DNA from: Algoriphagus aestuarii
GTDB lineage: Bacteria; Bacteroidota; Bacteroidia; Cytophagales; Cyclobacteriaceae
Direction: 5' to 3'
NCBI GenBank assembly: GCA_017051695.1
Contig: JAFIDK010000002.1
Location: 372,001-436,000 of the forward strand
DNA length: 64,000 nt
Shown here: positions 8,622 to 17,635 of the stretch, in pieces
Layout of the letters: every line of letters starts with the position of its first letter
Position numbering within the stretch: the stretch's first letter is position 1
Notes under the pieces: model-generated
Database searches by the model: none
Told to the model about the DNA's origin: nothing
The model's input: the letters and a program-made list of their open reading frames with translations, nothing else
Position numbers and translations under genes: made by a program

Positions 8622-9497
8622 ATGAAAAATCCACTAAAAAAGTCTAGAATCCCGGATACCAAAGTATTCTTGGCCAGGGAGTTAATCGCGCCTTTTTTTG
8701 ATAAATTCTGGCATTTTCATCCCGAATATCAATTAGTAGTGATTTTAAAGGGTAGAGGGACCCGATACATAGGCGACCATATCAAGCCTTTTAAAGAAGG
8801 TGACATGGTCATGACCGGTCCCAATTTACCGCATGTCTGGAGGTCTGACAATGCGTATTTTGACCCAGCAAATGACCTGGAAACGCATCTGATTGTCGTT
8901 TATTTTCCGGAAGATTTTCTTGGTGAACATATCTTCGAAAAAGAGGAGTTTGAGGACATCGGAAGGTTAATGAAACTATCTGCAAGAGGAGTCGAGGTAA
9001 GCGGAAATACCAATAAGGAAGTCACCCAAATGATGAAAGAACTTGTCAAGTTGGAAGGTTCCACCCAGCTGATTCAGCTTCTACAAATCCTGAATTACTT
9101 ATCGCATTCTAAAGAGATCAAGCCCATCACTAAAGCAGAATATATCAATCTTAACAAAGAATCCGAAAAAGACAGAATGGGAGAGGTGTATGAATATGTA
9201 ATGAAAAACTACAAAGAAAAAATACTTTTGGAAGATGTGGCAAGTTTGGCAAATCTCTCTGTGAGTGCTTTTAGTAGGTTTTTTAAATCCAGAGCCAATA
9301 AATCCTTTTCGGATTTCATCAGTGATGTCAGAATCTCTCATGCTTGCAAATTGCTTCATGAGGAGGATATCAACATTTCGGAAGTATGTTATGAAAGTGG
9401 ATTTAATACCCTGTCCAATTTCAACAAACAGTTTAAAGACCGTATCGGAAAAACTCCATTAAATTATAGAAAGGATTACTTAGAGAGTTTTGAATAG
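8622..9497 (+). CDS. AraC family transcriptional regulator with cupin sensor domain
   Basis: A 291-residue protein. The N-terminal half is cupin-like (HFHPEYQLVVILKG, GDMVMTGPNLPHVW), as in AraC-type sugar sensors. The C-terminal part (about 185-288) has two helix-turn-helix units, LLEDVASLANLSVSAFSRFFK and INISEVCYESGFNTLSNFNKQFK, with the family ending GKTPLNYRK. It is divergently transcribed from the ThuA/cupredoxin operon across a 145-bp gap, which points to it as that operon's regulator; its inducer is probably a sugar. That regulatory link is inference from position. Confidence 0.85.
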   Translation: MKNPLKKSRIPDTKVFLARELIAPFFDKFWHFHPEYQLVVILKGRGTRYIGDHIKPFKEGDMVMTGPNLPHVWRSDNAYFDPANDLETHLIVVYFPEDFLGEHIFEKEEFEDIGRLMKLSARGVEVSGNTNKEVTQMMKELVKLEGSTQLIQLLQILNYLSHSKEIKPITKAEYINLNKESEKDRMGEVYEYVMKNYKEKILLEDVASLANLSVSAFSRFFKSRANKSFSDFISDVRISHACKLLHEEDINISEVCYESGFNTLSNFNKQFKDRIGKTPLNYRKDYLESFE

Positions 9498-9550
9498 ACT
9501 TCGATTCAAAAGCAGAATCTGCATTCTTTAATCAATTTATTTTGGAACAT

Positions 9551-10228
9551 TTAATTTTGAAAATGATCCAATACCTGATCCATGTATGAGAGACTGATCG
9601 GTACGGTTTTATCTCCTAGATGCAACTGGTGTTTTTCTACTTTTCCCACTTTTTTGCTATTCACTAAAAATGAGCGATGCGTTCTGATGAAAAAGGATGG
9701 AAGAAGGTTTTCAACTTCAGTGAGGGTCATTCGGCTTAGAACTTTTTCGGAATCCATTTGAAAGGTCACGTAATTACCATTGGCTTCGCAGTATAGAAGT
9801 TGACTGAAATTCAATCGGATCTGGCCTTCTCCCGTTTTGATAAAGGTAGAATCTGGTTCTTTTCCAGGTTGCAATTCCAGCCATTCCTGGGCTTTTTGGC
9901 ATGCCTTGATAAACCTGGGAAGACTAAATGGTTTTAGGAGGTAATCCAATGCATCCAGTTCAAAGCCTTTCACCGCAAAATCAGAGTAAGCAGTGGTAAA
10001 AACGACTAAAGTGTCTTTTGGGAGCAATCCGGCAAAATCAATCCCGGAAATATCCGGCATATTGATGTCCAAAAATATCAGATCGATTGTATTGGTTTTG
10101 ATAAATTCCAATGCTTCGATTGCATCTAAAAATACTTCTTCCAAATGAAGAAAAGGAACTTTGGAAGCATGTGCTTTAATGACTTCCAAAGCCATCTTTT
10201 CATCATCTATTGCAATTGCTTTGATCAT
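9551..10228 (-). CDS. LytTR family response regulator
   Basis: A 225-residue protein with a receiver domain (MIKAIAIDDEKMA, phospho-acceptor Asp in LIFLDINMP, conserved Lys in YLLKPF) and a C-terminal LytTR DNA-binding domain (RTHRSFLVNSKKV). It begins one base after the stop codon of the histidine kinase gene, so the two form a coupled two-component system. Targets cannot be read from the sequence. Neighbouring transport genes or the kinase's own operon are possible. Confidence 0.9.
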   Translation of the reverse strand: MIKAIAIDDEKMALEVIKAHASKVPFLHLEEVFLDAIEALEFIKTNTIDLIFLDINMPDISGIDFAGLLPKDTLVVFTTAYSDFAVKGFELDALDYLLKPFSLPRFIKACQKAQEWLELQPGKEPDSTFIKTGEGQIRLNFSQLLYCEANGNYVTFQMDSEKVLSRMTLTEVENLLPSFFIRTHRSFLVNSKKVGKVEKHQLHLGDKTVPISLSYMDQVLDHFQN

Positions 10229-10229
10229 A

Positions 10230-11633
10230 CTATTGGAGTTGCACCGATAAATGTACGAAATGCTCTGTGTCGTTCGCTACGATGGTCAAGTTGTGCTTTT
10301 GTGGGTAAAAGTGGGCCAATCTACTTTTGACATTTTCTAATCCGATACCCGATTCGTCCTTTGGATCTTCACTGGCCTTTTTTGGATGCATGCTATTGAC
10401 TACATCCAAGTGCACAGACCCTTTTAAGCAACGGAGATTGATTCTGATCCAGGATTTACTTTTAGTGCTTATTCCATGTTTAAATGCATTTTCTACAAAT
10501 GGAATCAATAACATCGGGGAAATATCACCTTGACAATATTCCTCGCCAATCTGAATGGTTACGTCTAAATGGTCCTCCTTTGCGAAGCGGAGCATTTGCA
10601 GATCCAGGTAGTTTCTCAAATAGTCAATTTCACGGGAAAGTGGAATTTTATCCATTTGGTTTTCGTGGAGCATAAATCTCATCATATCCCCAAGTTTCTG
10701 GATTCCATCAGATGTTTTCTCAGCATTTTCCATCAATGCCGAGCCATACAGAGTGTTTAGCGCATTGAAAAGAAAGTGCGGATTGATCTGTGATCTGAGA
10801 AAGCTTAGGTTGGCTGAGCTTTGGTTTACCTGAACAGAAAGAACATCGATTTTTCCGATATAGTCCTCGTATTTTGCGAATATCAGATTAGAAACAGGAA
10901 AGACGACAAAAACCAAAAGAAGTACCATTCCAACTCCCAGAAGCATGATTTCAGGAACATTGTTTTCTACAGCGGCCAAAAAGAAACCTATTCCTATGAT
11001 CGTAATCAGACCCCATAAATACCATCTGAAAGCTTTAGTGTTTCCTTTGATTTTATTGCGGTAAAGGAGGAAATAATTATAAAGGACAAAAAAGGCTATA
11101 CCAGGTATGATCAACAGGACAATCACTAAAATCACCTCATTGACAAAAATTCTTGCCACAAACAGGAAGATGCTGACAAATAGGAATATTATAAACAGTC
11201 TAACACCATTATATAACTGGTAATCCTTGAAAACAGGTGGCATAAACATTTTTCGGAGTAAGATAGCTGTCACCAAATACACAGTATATAGGGAAAGAGC
11301 GCTAAAATAAAAGCGAAAAAACCGCTCCGCATTGATGCCATTTAGAGCAGCACATGCACCGGAGAGTCCGCCAGCCACAGCTGCTGTGGCAATACTCAAC
11401 AAAATTAGGTGCAAAACATTTTTATCCCTGAGATACTTTGGGATAACCACCAAATGCATTACATAAAAACCTATATAGACTACTATTGGCATTATGACAA
11501 TTCCGAAAAACTTCTCCACCGGATAGTGGTCAGATGACATGGTAATGACAATATTGGTCAGGACAATGATCAAGAAAATAAAGGTGACCATCCACCATTC
11601 AATTTCCCGAAAAGCAAATTTCTTAGATTTCAT
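10230..11633 (-). CDS. LytS/YehU-type membrane sensor histidine kinase
   Basis: A 467-residue protein whose N-terminal half consists of about seven or eight hydrophobic helices. A His_kinase domain follows, with the H-box QINPHFLFNALNTL, then an HATPase_c domain with GIGLENVKSRL. No large extracytoplasmic sensor domain is visible, so the signal is probably sensed in or near the membrane. It is the first gene of the pair with the LytTR regulator. Confidence 0.9.
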   Translation of the reverse strand: MKSKKFAFREIEWWMVTFIFLIIVLTNIVITMSSDHYPVEKFFGIVIMPIVVYIGFYVMHLVVIPKYLRDKNVLHLILLSIATAAVAGGLSGACAALNGINAERFFRFYFSALSLYTVYLVTAILLRKMFMPPVFKDYQLYNGVRLFIIFLFVSIFLFVARIFVNEVILVIVLLIIPGIAFFVLYNYFLLYRNKIKGNTKAFRWYLWGLITIIGIGFFLAAVENNVPEIMLLGVGMVLLLVFVVFPVSNLIFAKYEDYIGKIDVLSVQVNQSSANLSFLRSQINPHFLFNALNTLYGSALMENAEKTSDGIQKLGDMMRFMLHENQMDKIPLSREIDYLRNYLDLQMLRFAKEDHLDVTIQIGEEYCQGDISPMLLIPFVENAFKHGISTKSKSWIRINLRCLKGSVHLDVVNSMHPKKASEDPKDESGIGLENVKSRLAHFYPQKHNLTIVANDTEHFVHLSVQLQ

Positions 11634-11971
11634 AATTTATTGTAAATAAATAGGTTGAACTACTCTGTCTCAATAGAATTTGAATTAGGGATCAAGGTAG
11701 TTTCCTGCTTATTTTCCGAAATGCTGATACATGATTTAATCATCAGCAAATTGTAAATAATTGCTAGTAATATCAGCAAATAAAAAACTTTCTTGGTGCT
11801 CATCGATACTCATTCTAATTGATAAACCAAGATTACAGTGATGAATTAGGGCATACAAAAGAATGTGACGAAATAGGCAGTTTTTGGGACGGAAAGAGAA
11901 ATCAGAAATCAGAAATGAAAAATCTAAAATAGAACCGATCATTTTCAGCTTTTAGACTTCTAATTTCTGCT
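11634..11971. other. Intergenic region without a recognisable gene
   Basis: About 340 bp between two leftward genes. It has AT-rich low-complexity sequence, including a short tandem of GAAATCA around 11898-11917 and two near-copies of ATCAGCAAAT around 11741-11782. A short leftward frame here has no recognisable protein features. It probably contains the promoter of the kinase operon; I see no clear TAnnTTTG box. Confidence 0.4.
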
Positions 11972-13438
11972 TTAGAATGGGTTGCTCAGCAAATCAATTC
12001 CCCACATCCATGGAAGTACAAAATACACCATCAATGTTACCAAGAAAATGGAAATGATATTCAACCAGAATCCCGCTTTGACCATGTCTTTCATCTGCAA
12101 ATAACCTGAACCAAATACAACCGCATTCGGTGGTGTGGCTACAGGGAGCATAAATGCGCAACTAGCTGCCAAGGTAGCACCAACCATCAGTCCAAATGGG
12201 TGCAAATCGAGTTTAAATGCTACAGAAGCCAATATTGGAAGCAACATAGAAGCCGTGGCAACATTGGATGTAACTTCCGTTAAAAAGTTTACCGAGGCGA
12301 TAATAATCAATAATAGTAAGAAGAAAGAAATGCCTTCAATCAAAGTAAAACGCTGACCAATCCATTCAGCCAGACCGGTTTCTTTAAAACCTGCTGCCAA
12401 AGCCAATCCACCTCCAAATAAGATCAAAACGCCCCAAGGTATGCGTTCCGCTGTTTTCCAGTCCAAAATTCGGTCATCCCCAGAGGAGGAGGGAAGGATA
12501 AATAGAAAAACTACCCCGACCAAAACAATGATGGTATCATCTATTTCCGGTAAAAATTTAACCAAAACAAAACTTCTTAGTATCCAAGCCAAACAGACTG
12601 TGCCAAATACGATCATCACAGATTTTTCCTCGTAACTGATATTGCCCAAGGCTTTTAGTTGATTTCCTATGATGTTTTTCCCATCAGGAAGGCTGAAATT
12701 CTTTGGAAGTCTATTAGCTGAGCTCACCAGATAGTACCAACAAATAAACAACATGACGGCTACCAAAGGTAACCCGAAGGCTAGCCATTCATTAAAACCA
12801 ATGGAATAGTCATAAAGATCCTTGATTACGGCAGCCATAATGGCATTGGTGGGAGTACCGATTAGAGTTGCCAAACCGCCAATAGAGGCACTGTAGGCAA
12901 TTCCCAGCATGATATTTTTTCCTAAACGATCTGCAATTGAAGTATTGGATTCACCTAATTGGCTTTTAAACTGATTGACCACAGCTAAACCAATTGGAAG
13001 CATCATTAAGGAAGTTGCAGAATTTGAAATCCACATGGATAAAATGCCTGTCGCCAGGATAAATCCCAAAACGATGCGTCTCAGATCAGTTCCCAATAAA
13101 TTTATTATGTTAAGTGCAATCCTTCGATGTAGATTCCATTTTTCAATCCCTGTTGCCAATAAAAAACCTCCCATATATAATAGGACTGTAGGGTGCATAT
13201 AATTTTCTGAAACATCAGCGATGGGTAATATTCCAAGCAAAGGCATAAAGATCAACGGAAGGAAAGCTGTTGCAGCTATTGGTAAAGCTTCAGTAATCCA
13301 CCAGATCGCCATCCATGCTGCTAATGCCAACATAGATTGTGCGGTAGGATTTAGATCAGGTGAACCCATCAAAAAGTGAATCAAAAGAAATGCAATAGGT
13401 CCAAGAAAAAGTCCCAGCTTGGGTAGGGTTAGATTCAT
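11972..13438 (-). CDS. SLC13/DASS family anion (dicarboxylate) transporter
   Basis: A 488-residue polytopic inner-membrane protein of about 12 helices. It has the DASS hallmarks WWITEALPIAATA near the N-terminus, ISNSATSLMMLPIG and SIGGLATLIGTPTNAI in the first half, and NFLTEVTSNVATASMLLPI plus LPVATPPNAVVFG in the second half; these are the paired SNT/sodium-binding repeats. Members import succinate, citrate, malate or sulfate with sodium. The Thr in the SNT motifs favours a dicarboxylate. The gene is monocistronic. Confidence 0.9.
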   Translation of the reverse strand: MNLTLPKLGLFLGPIAFLLIHFLMGSPDLNPTAQSMLALAAWMAIWWITEALPIAATAFLPLIFMPLLGILPIADVSENYMHPTVLLYMGGFLLATGIEKWNLHRRIALNIINLLGTDLRRIVLGFILATGILSMWISNSATSLMMLPIGLAVVNQFKSQLGESNTSIADRLGKNIMLGIAYSASIGGLATLIGTPTNAIMAAVIKDLYDYSIGFNEWLAFGLPLVAVMLFICWYYLVSSANRLPKNFSLPDGKNIIGNQLKALGNISYEEKSVMIVFGTVCLAWILRSFVLVKFLPEIDDTIIVLVGVVFLFILPSSSGDDRILDWKTAERIPWGVLILFGGGLALAAGFKETGLAEWIGQRFTLIEGISFFLLLLIIIASVNFLTEVTSNVATASMLLPILASVAFKLDLHPFGLMVGATLAASCAFMLPVATPPNAVVFGSGYLQMKDMVKAGFWLNIISIFLVTLMVYFVLPWMWGIDLLSNPF

Positions 13439-13759
13439 AGCAGCTGTAAATGGGGGATAAATGGAATCACAGCCTTGAAGATAAAAATAATCTCGAAAAG
13501 GGAGGTGTTTAATACTTCAATTTAACATAATATAAATTATTGAACAAATATCAACGATATCCGATAAGATTGATGAGTAGCATATATTCTTGCTAAAGCT
13601 ATATTTCACATACCGATCTTTTGTTCAGTCAATTCCTGTTCAATTAACCTATCATAAGGAAACATGCCTAATGAAAATGGAAATGTCATATTGGCTACAC
13701 TAAACAGCTATCCCATCATTCTATTATCTTGCGAAAATTTCAAAACAAGATCTTTTACC
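13439..13759. other. Divergent promoter region between the transporter and greB
   Basis: About 320 bp of AT-rich sequence between divergent genes. It must carry both promoters. An upstream ATG at 13664 is in frame with greB, but the 32 residues it would add have no counterpart in the GreB family, so I treat that stretch as untranslated. A TATCTTGC box at 13725-13732 is a possible -7 element for greB, without a clear -33 partner. Confidence 0.35.
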
Positions 13760-14272
13760 ATGAGGCGAAAAATTCCAGAATCAACACTACCAAAACTTAA
13801 TCGCTCACAATTAATAACTCCAGAAGGCTTACAAAAACTAAAGGATGAACATGATCAATTGTGGCGAGTGGAACGTCCAGACGTTACCGCTAAGGTGGCA
13901 TGGGCAGCAAGTTTGGGAGATCGTTCGGAAAATGCCGATTACCATTACAACAAAAAACGTCTTAGGGAAATTGATAGTCGCCTTCGTTATTTGCGCAAGT
14001 GTATTGATGACTTTAAAGTGATTGATTACCACCCCAGCCAGGAAGGAAAAGTGAATTTTGGTGCTTGGGTAGAAATTAAAAACGAAAAGAAAGGTCTTAA
14101 AAATCGTCTTCGAATCGTCGGTTATGAGGAGTTAATCGGTAACAAAAGTTATATTTCTATGGACTCTCCCATGGCTAAAGCACTTCTTGGTAAAGCTGTT
14201 GGAGATGAGGTGGTTGTAGAAACGAAATTGGGAGATTTTGTCTGGAAAATCCTTAAAATAGAGTACCAATAG
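13760..14272 (+). CDS. greB: Transcript cleavage factor GreB
   Basis: About 170 residues from the ATG at 13760. The N-terminal coiled coil carries the acidic-tip signature GDRSENADYHYNKKRLREID, nearly identical to Escherichia coli GreB. The C-terminal FKBP-like domain (SPMAKALLGKAVGDEVVVE) is complete. GreB enters the RNA polymerase secondary channel and stimulates cleavage of backtracked transcripts. The start was chosen because upstream residues are not family-like. Confidence 0.9.
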   Translation: MRRKIPESTLPKLNRSQLITPEGLQKLKDEHDQLWRVERPDVTAKVAWAASLGDRSENADYHYNKKRLREIDSRLRYLRKCIDDFKVIDYHPSQEGKVNFGAWVEIKNEKKGLKNRLRIVGYEELIGNKSYISMDSPMAKALLGKAVGDEVVVETKLGDFVWKILKIEYQ

Positions 14273-14382
14273 TAGTAGTATCAAAATCGATCTCACCAAG
14301 CTATTATATTCGGATATTCAAACCCGATTTTTATATGTTTGGGAATAAGCACTAGTTTAGTGTCTTGTTTTGACCCCAAGGA

Positions 14383-15138
14383 ATGTTTTTAGCAAGTATT
14401 TCAGAGATCAGTAACACATCTTGGATTCTTAGTTTTTTAGCGGCTTTTGTGATCGGAATGTCAAAAGCCGGAATCAAAGGTATTGCCATCATCAATGTCA
14501 CATTTATGGCCATTGCTTTTGAAACCAAACAATCTACCGGTATCGTTTTGCCTTTATTGGTAATAGCAGATGTTTTTGCTGTGATTTATTACAACAGACA
14601 TACTCAATGGACTTATGTGGCCAAATTTCTTCCCTGGATGCTTTTAGGGATTCTTTTGGGAAGTTGGGTCGGAATGGATCTTCCAGAAAAAGTTTTCAAA
14701 CTATTTATGGTATTTCTGATCTTCCTAATCTTGGCGTTTATCGTGTGGTGGGATCAAAAGAAGGTCAAAACTGTTCCTACACATTGGGCATTTGCAAGTG
14801 GAATTGGCACTTTGGCTGGATTCACCACGATGGTGGGCAATTTGGCCGGTCCCCTATCCAATATCTACTTTTTAGCGATGCGACTGCCCAAAAACCATTT
14901 CATCGGCACGGCTGCCTGGCTTTTTCTGATTATCAATGTCTTTAAATTGCCTTTTCATATATTCATCTGGAACACCATTTCTACCGAAACTCTACTCTTG
15001 GATTTAAAATTGATTCCGGGAATAGTCCTTGGTTTTATTATCGGGTTTAAAATTGTGAAAATGATCAATGAAACGTTTTTCAGAAAAATGATCTTAGTGC
15101 TCACTGCTTTGGGTGCTATTATTATCCTATTTAAATAA
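14383..15138 (+). CDS. TauE/SafE family sulfite exporter-like permease
   Basis: A 251-residue membrane protein of about eight hydrophobic helices with the family's duplicated pattern: FVIGMSKAGIKGIAIINV in the first half and AGFTTMVGNLAGPLSNIYFLAM in the second. Members export sulfite, sulfoacetate or other organosulfur anions. The substrate cannot be decided here because no sulfur-metabolism neighbour is present. A perfect TATGTTTG box lies at 14334-14341, but no -33 TTG is at the right distance. Confidence 0.85.
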   Translation: MFLASISEISNTSWILSFLAAFVIGMSKAGIKGIAIINVTFMAIAFETKQSTGIVLPLLVIADVFAVIYYNRHTQWTYVAKFLPWMLLGILLGSWVGMDLPEKVFKLFMVFLIFLILAFIVWWDQKKVKTVPTHWAFASGIGTLAGFTTMVGNLAGPLSNIYFLAMRLPKNHFIGTAAWLFLIINVFKLPFHIFIWNTISTETLLLDLKLIPGIVLGFIIGFKIVKMINETFFRKMILVLTALGAIIILFK

Positions 15139-15180
15139 GTCCTGATTCCTTTTTCTAAAATCCGCCTGATTTCCTTTCCC

Positions 15181-15197
15181 TTGGAACGTTCTTTGCA
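15181..15197 (+). promoter_or_regulatory. Candidate sigma-54 promoter
   Basis: TTGGAACG-N4-TTGCA matches the -24/-12 consensus TTGGCACG-N4-TTGCA with one change and exact spacing. The predicted start point (about 15208) would lie two bases before the ATG at 15210 and give a nearly leaderless mRNA, which weakens the case. Confidence 0.3.
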
Positions 15198-15209
15198 TCT
15201 TTAAGATCG

Positions 15210-15878
15210 ATGCAGTATAAGAAACACAAAGTTTTGGCGGGACTCGTCGTTCTTCTGGTTCTAGGAGGAATTACTTTTCAGTCCCTAAAAACTCCCGATT
15301 ACCCTTCAGATTCACCCAGCTTTTCATCAAGTATTCAGCCCAATATTCAAAGAGCATTTCTTGACGTTTGGAAGGAATATAGTGAATTGCATAGCTATGG
15401 TTTTGATGTCATTCAAAACACTTTGAGTGAATCTACTATGCAGGCGCAACCGGTTTTTGATCTCAGTGATATTTTCGGGAAAAACAGAAGATACAAAATA
15501 GATATTGCCATGAAAGTTCTGGATTCGGATGATCTCTATATCGCTGACCTACCGGACAATGTCCTGAGAGGATGGTTTGCACATGAGCTAGGACATATTG
15601 TGGATTACGAAAATCATTCAAATATTGGGATGGTCACTTACGGAATCAGATATGTACTTTCCGATAAATTCAAACGGGAAAGAGAGCATGAAGCAGACAG
15701 TATAGCCATTCGCCACGGTTTCAGGAAGGATGTCATTGCAGCAAAAAAATACATTCTGGAGAATGATTTTATTTCTCCGAATTATCAAAACCAAATCAAA
15801 AAATACTACATGTCTATCCGTGGTGCAGAACTATGTCCTGATGAGCGAATTCCTGTTTTGCCTAAGGTCGAGATATAA
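15210..15878 (+). CDS. Membrane-anchored zinc metalloprotease-like protein
   Basis: A 222-residue protein with an N-terminal signal anchor (about 8-25). A zinc-protease signature HELGHIVDYENH (HExxH) is followed downstream by EREHEAD, which can supply the third ligand as in gluzincins (ExxxD). The rest is short for an M48 peptidase, so the subfamily is uncertain. It would face the periplasm. It converges on the GH3-like gene with a 17-bp overlap of coding ends. Confidence 0.65.
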   Translation: MQYKKHKVLAGLVVLLVLGGITFQSLKTPDYPSDSPSFSSSIQPNIQRAFLDVWKEYSELHSYGFDVIQNTLSESTMQAQPVFDLSDIFGKNRRYKIDIAMKVLDSDDLYIADLPDNVLRGWFAHELGHIVDYENHSNIGMVTYGIRYVLSDKFKREREHEADSIAIRHGFRKDVIAAKKYILENDFISPNYQNQIKKYYMSIRGAELCPDERIPVLPKVEI

Positions 15879-17400
15879 ATTCCAATAATTGGTTCATCTT
15901 TTCTTCCTTCATCACTTTAGGGGTCTTAGTCTGACCTCCTTTTTTATTGTTGGTCCCCAGAAAATCCGTGTATTGTTTTTTAGAAATCACCTTAACCTGA
16001 ATACCTTTTAAGGCTTTTGAGCGTGCTACGGCATAATTTTTATTGGCATCCTTCAGTAGTTGGTCCAATTCTTCTGCCAGGCCCTGTGCCTGTATTTCAC
16101 CCACCAAAACCCATTGGTGAATGTATTCACCCTCTTTATTTTTAACTGCTGCTACCATGTATTCATTGATGGTAGTTTGGTGAGACTCTGCCAGTTCCAA
16201 AATTGCTTTATCCATTTTTTCTTCAGACAATTGGGAACCTACCACATTTAGAAAAAATTTGGTTCTTCCTGTGATTTTTATCTGAGGAGGATTCAGGCTC
16301 TCGAATCGAATTACATCTCCTATTAGGTAGCGCCAAGCACCTGCACATGAACTAAGTATTAAGACATACTCCTTCCCCACTTCTACTTCTCCAATTCCTA
16401 AAACTTCAGGATCCTCTAGAAGTTCTCCAGTTTCGTCCACTCCCCTTTCATCAAAGGGGATAAATTCAAAAAAGTAACCATGATGAAGTGCCAATTTCAT
16501 GGCCATGGTATCGGCAGCTCCTGTATAGGAAATGAATCCTTCGGAGGCCAAATAAGTGTCCAAAATAGTGATTGGAGATCCACAAATGGCCTCAAAATCT
16601 TCCCTGTAAGTTTCAAATGCCACACCACCGGAAGCGTAAACTTGGAAGTTGGGCCAAATCTCATGAATATGCTTTAAGTTATGCTTTTGGATGATCCGTT
16701 GCAGCATCAGCAAAACCCAAGAAGGAATCCCTGCAATGGCACCGATATTCCATTCAGGGGCTTGTTCGGCAATGGCATCCACGCGTTGATCCCAGTCAGA
16801 AATGGCCGCGATCTCTTTGCCCGGTCTGTAGAAAATCTCGTACCAATCGGGGAAATTACTCACATTGATTCCTGAGATTTCTCCCTCTTCAAAACCCTGT
16901 TCATTTTTTTCCAATTTGGCTGAACTACTCAACATCAACACTTCAGATTCAAATATAGTCTCTGGAAAATCAAAGTCATGAAGTGAATTGATCATGGATG
17001 TTCCCACTGATTTCATAGAAGCCAAAAACTCATTTGTGATTGGGATTCTTTTGCTGCTTTTACCAGTAGTACCACTACTTCGGGCAAAGAAATCGGGTTT
17101 CCCAGGCCAGGTGATATCTTCCAGTCTTTCCTGTCTGGACCACCACTGGGCGTGCATTTGATCGTAATTGAAAATCGGAACTTCCTTTCTAAATGTCCTA
17201 ATCAGATCTCCGGATTTTAAGATTTCCTGAAAACCGTAATATTTTCCAAATGAAGTTTCTTTTGCTTGAGTCAATAAATCTCTGAGTTGATTTTCCTGCG
17301 CTATTTGAGGATTCTCATCAGAAGATTGAAGTTTTGCGGTAATATCTAAACCAGCTTTTACGAGCTTACCTAGGATGGCCATATATTCAGTTTTTTCCAT
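15862..17400 (-). CDS. GH3 auxin-responsive promoter family protein (acyl-adenylating enzyme fold)
   Basis: A 512-residue protein. The ATP-binding loop FFARSSGTTGKSSKRIPIT and the motif YLASEGFISY identify the GH3 branch of the ANL (firefly luciferase) superfamily. Plant members conjugate amino acids to acyl adenylates. Bacteroidota members have no assigned role but are common. No signal peptide is seen, so it should be cytoplasmic. Its 3' end overlaps the convergent metalloprotease gene. Confidence 0.85.
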   Translation of the reverse strand: MEKTEYMAILGKLVKAGLDITAKLQSSDENPQIAQENQLRDLLTQAKETSFGKYYGFQEILKSGDLIRTFRKEVPIFNYDQMHAQWWSRQERLEDITWPGKPDFFARSSGTTGKSSKRIPITNEFLASMKSVGTSMINSLHDFDFPETIFESEVLMLSSSAKLEKNEQGFEEGEISGINVSNFPDWYEIFYRPGKEIAAISDWDQRVDAIAEQAPEWNIGAIAGIPSWVLLMLQRIIQKHNLKHIHEIWPNFQVYASGGVAFETYREDFEAICGSPITILDTYLASEGFISYTGAADTMAMKLALHHGYFFEFIPFDERGVDETGELLEDPEVLGIGEVEVGKEYVLILSSCAGAWRYLIGDVIRFESLNPPQIKITGRTKFFLNVVGSQLSEEKMDKAILELAESHQTTINEYMVAAVKNKEGEYIHQWVLVGEIQAQGLAEELDQLLKDANKNYAVARSKALKGIQVKVISKKQYTDFLGTNNKKGGQTKTPKVMKEEKMNQLLEFISRP

Positions 17401-17499
17401 TTAGGAATCAAAGGCCATGCCTTCTGGATTTACGATTGATGAAGTTAGATTGACGAGCTGTGTAAGTTCAGGCATTAATCACATCTTCAAATTCAAAAA

Positions 17500-17580
17500 A
17501 TCTTCTCCGGTTTTTTTGAATCAATTTTCCAATTTTCTAATCTTCTAATTTTTTAAATATTCCAGCACCCTCAAACCTCC
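17500..17580. repeat. Low-complexity TTTCTAAT-type tract
   Basis: Between the GH3-like and glnS genes is a run of imperfect units such as AATTTTCTAATCTTCTAATTTTTT. It looks like slipped-strand low-complexity DNA; I see no gene in it. Confidence 0.4.
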
Positions 17581-17588
17581 CTCTCTAA

Positions 17589-17618
17589 TTGCTTTTCAAG
17601 TCAATTGCCTTAATTTTG
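17589..17618 (+). promoter_or_regulatory. Bacteroidota-type promoter of glnS
   Basis: TTG at 17589-17591, a 19-bp spacer and TAATTTTG at 17611-17618 match the primary sigma consensus TTG-N17/23-TAnnTTTG. The start point would lie about 11 nt before the glnS ATG at 17636. Confidence 0.6.
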
Positions 17619-17635
17619 ATTTTCAATTTTGATTT

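Noticed and set aside
11736-11942. 68-residue leftward frame in the spacer before the histidine kinase
   Set aside because: No signal peptide, membrane segment or family-like composition; in an AT-rich spacer it looks like chance.
13561-13605. TTGCT-containing sequence as a sigma-54 site before greB
   Set aside because: The TGG at -24 is missing at the needed spacing.
13664-13759. Upstream ATG for greB at 13664
   Set aside because: It would add 32 residues with no GreB counterpart, and a TATCTTGC box lies between the two starts.
14334-14341. TATGTTTG as -7 box of the TauE gene
   Set aside because: A perfect -7 match, but no TTG at the required distance upstream.
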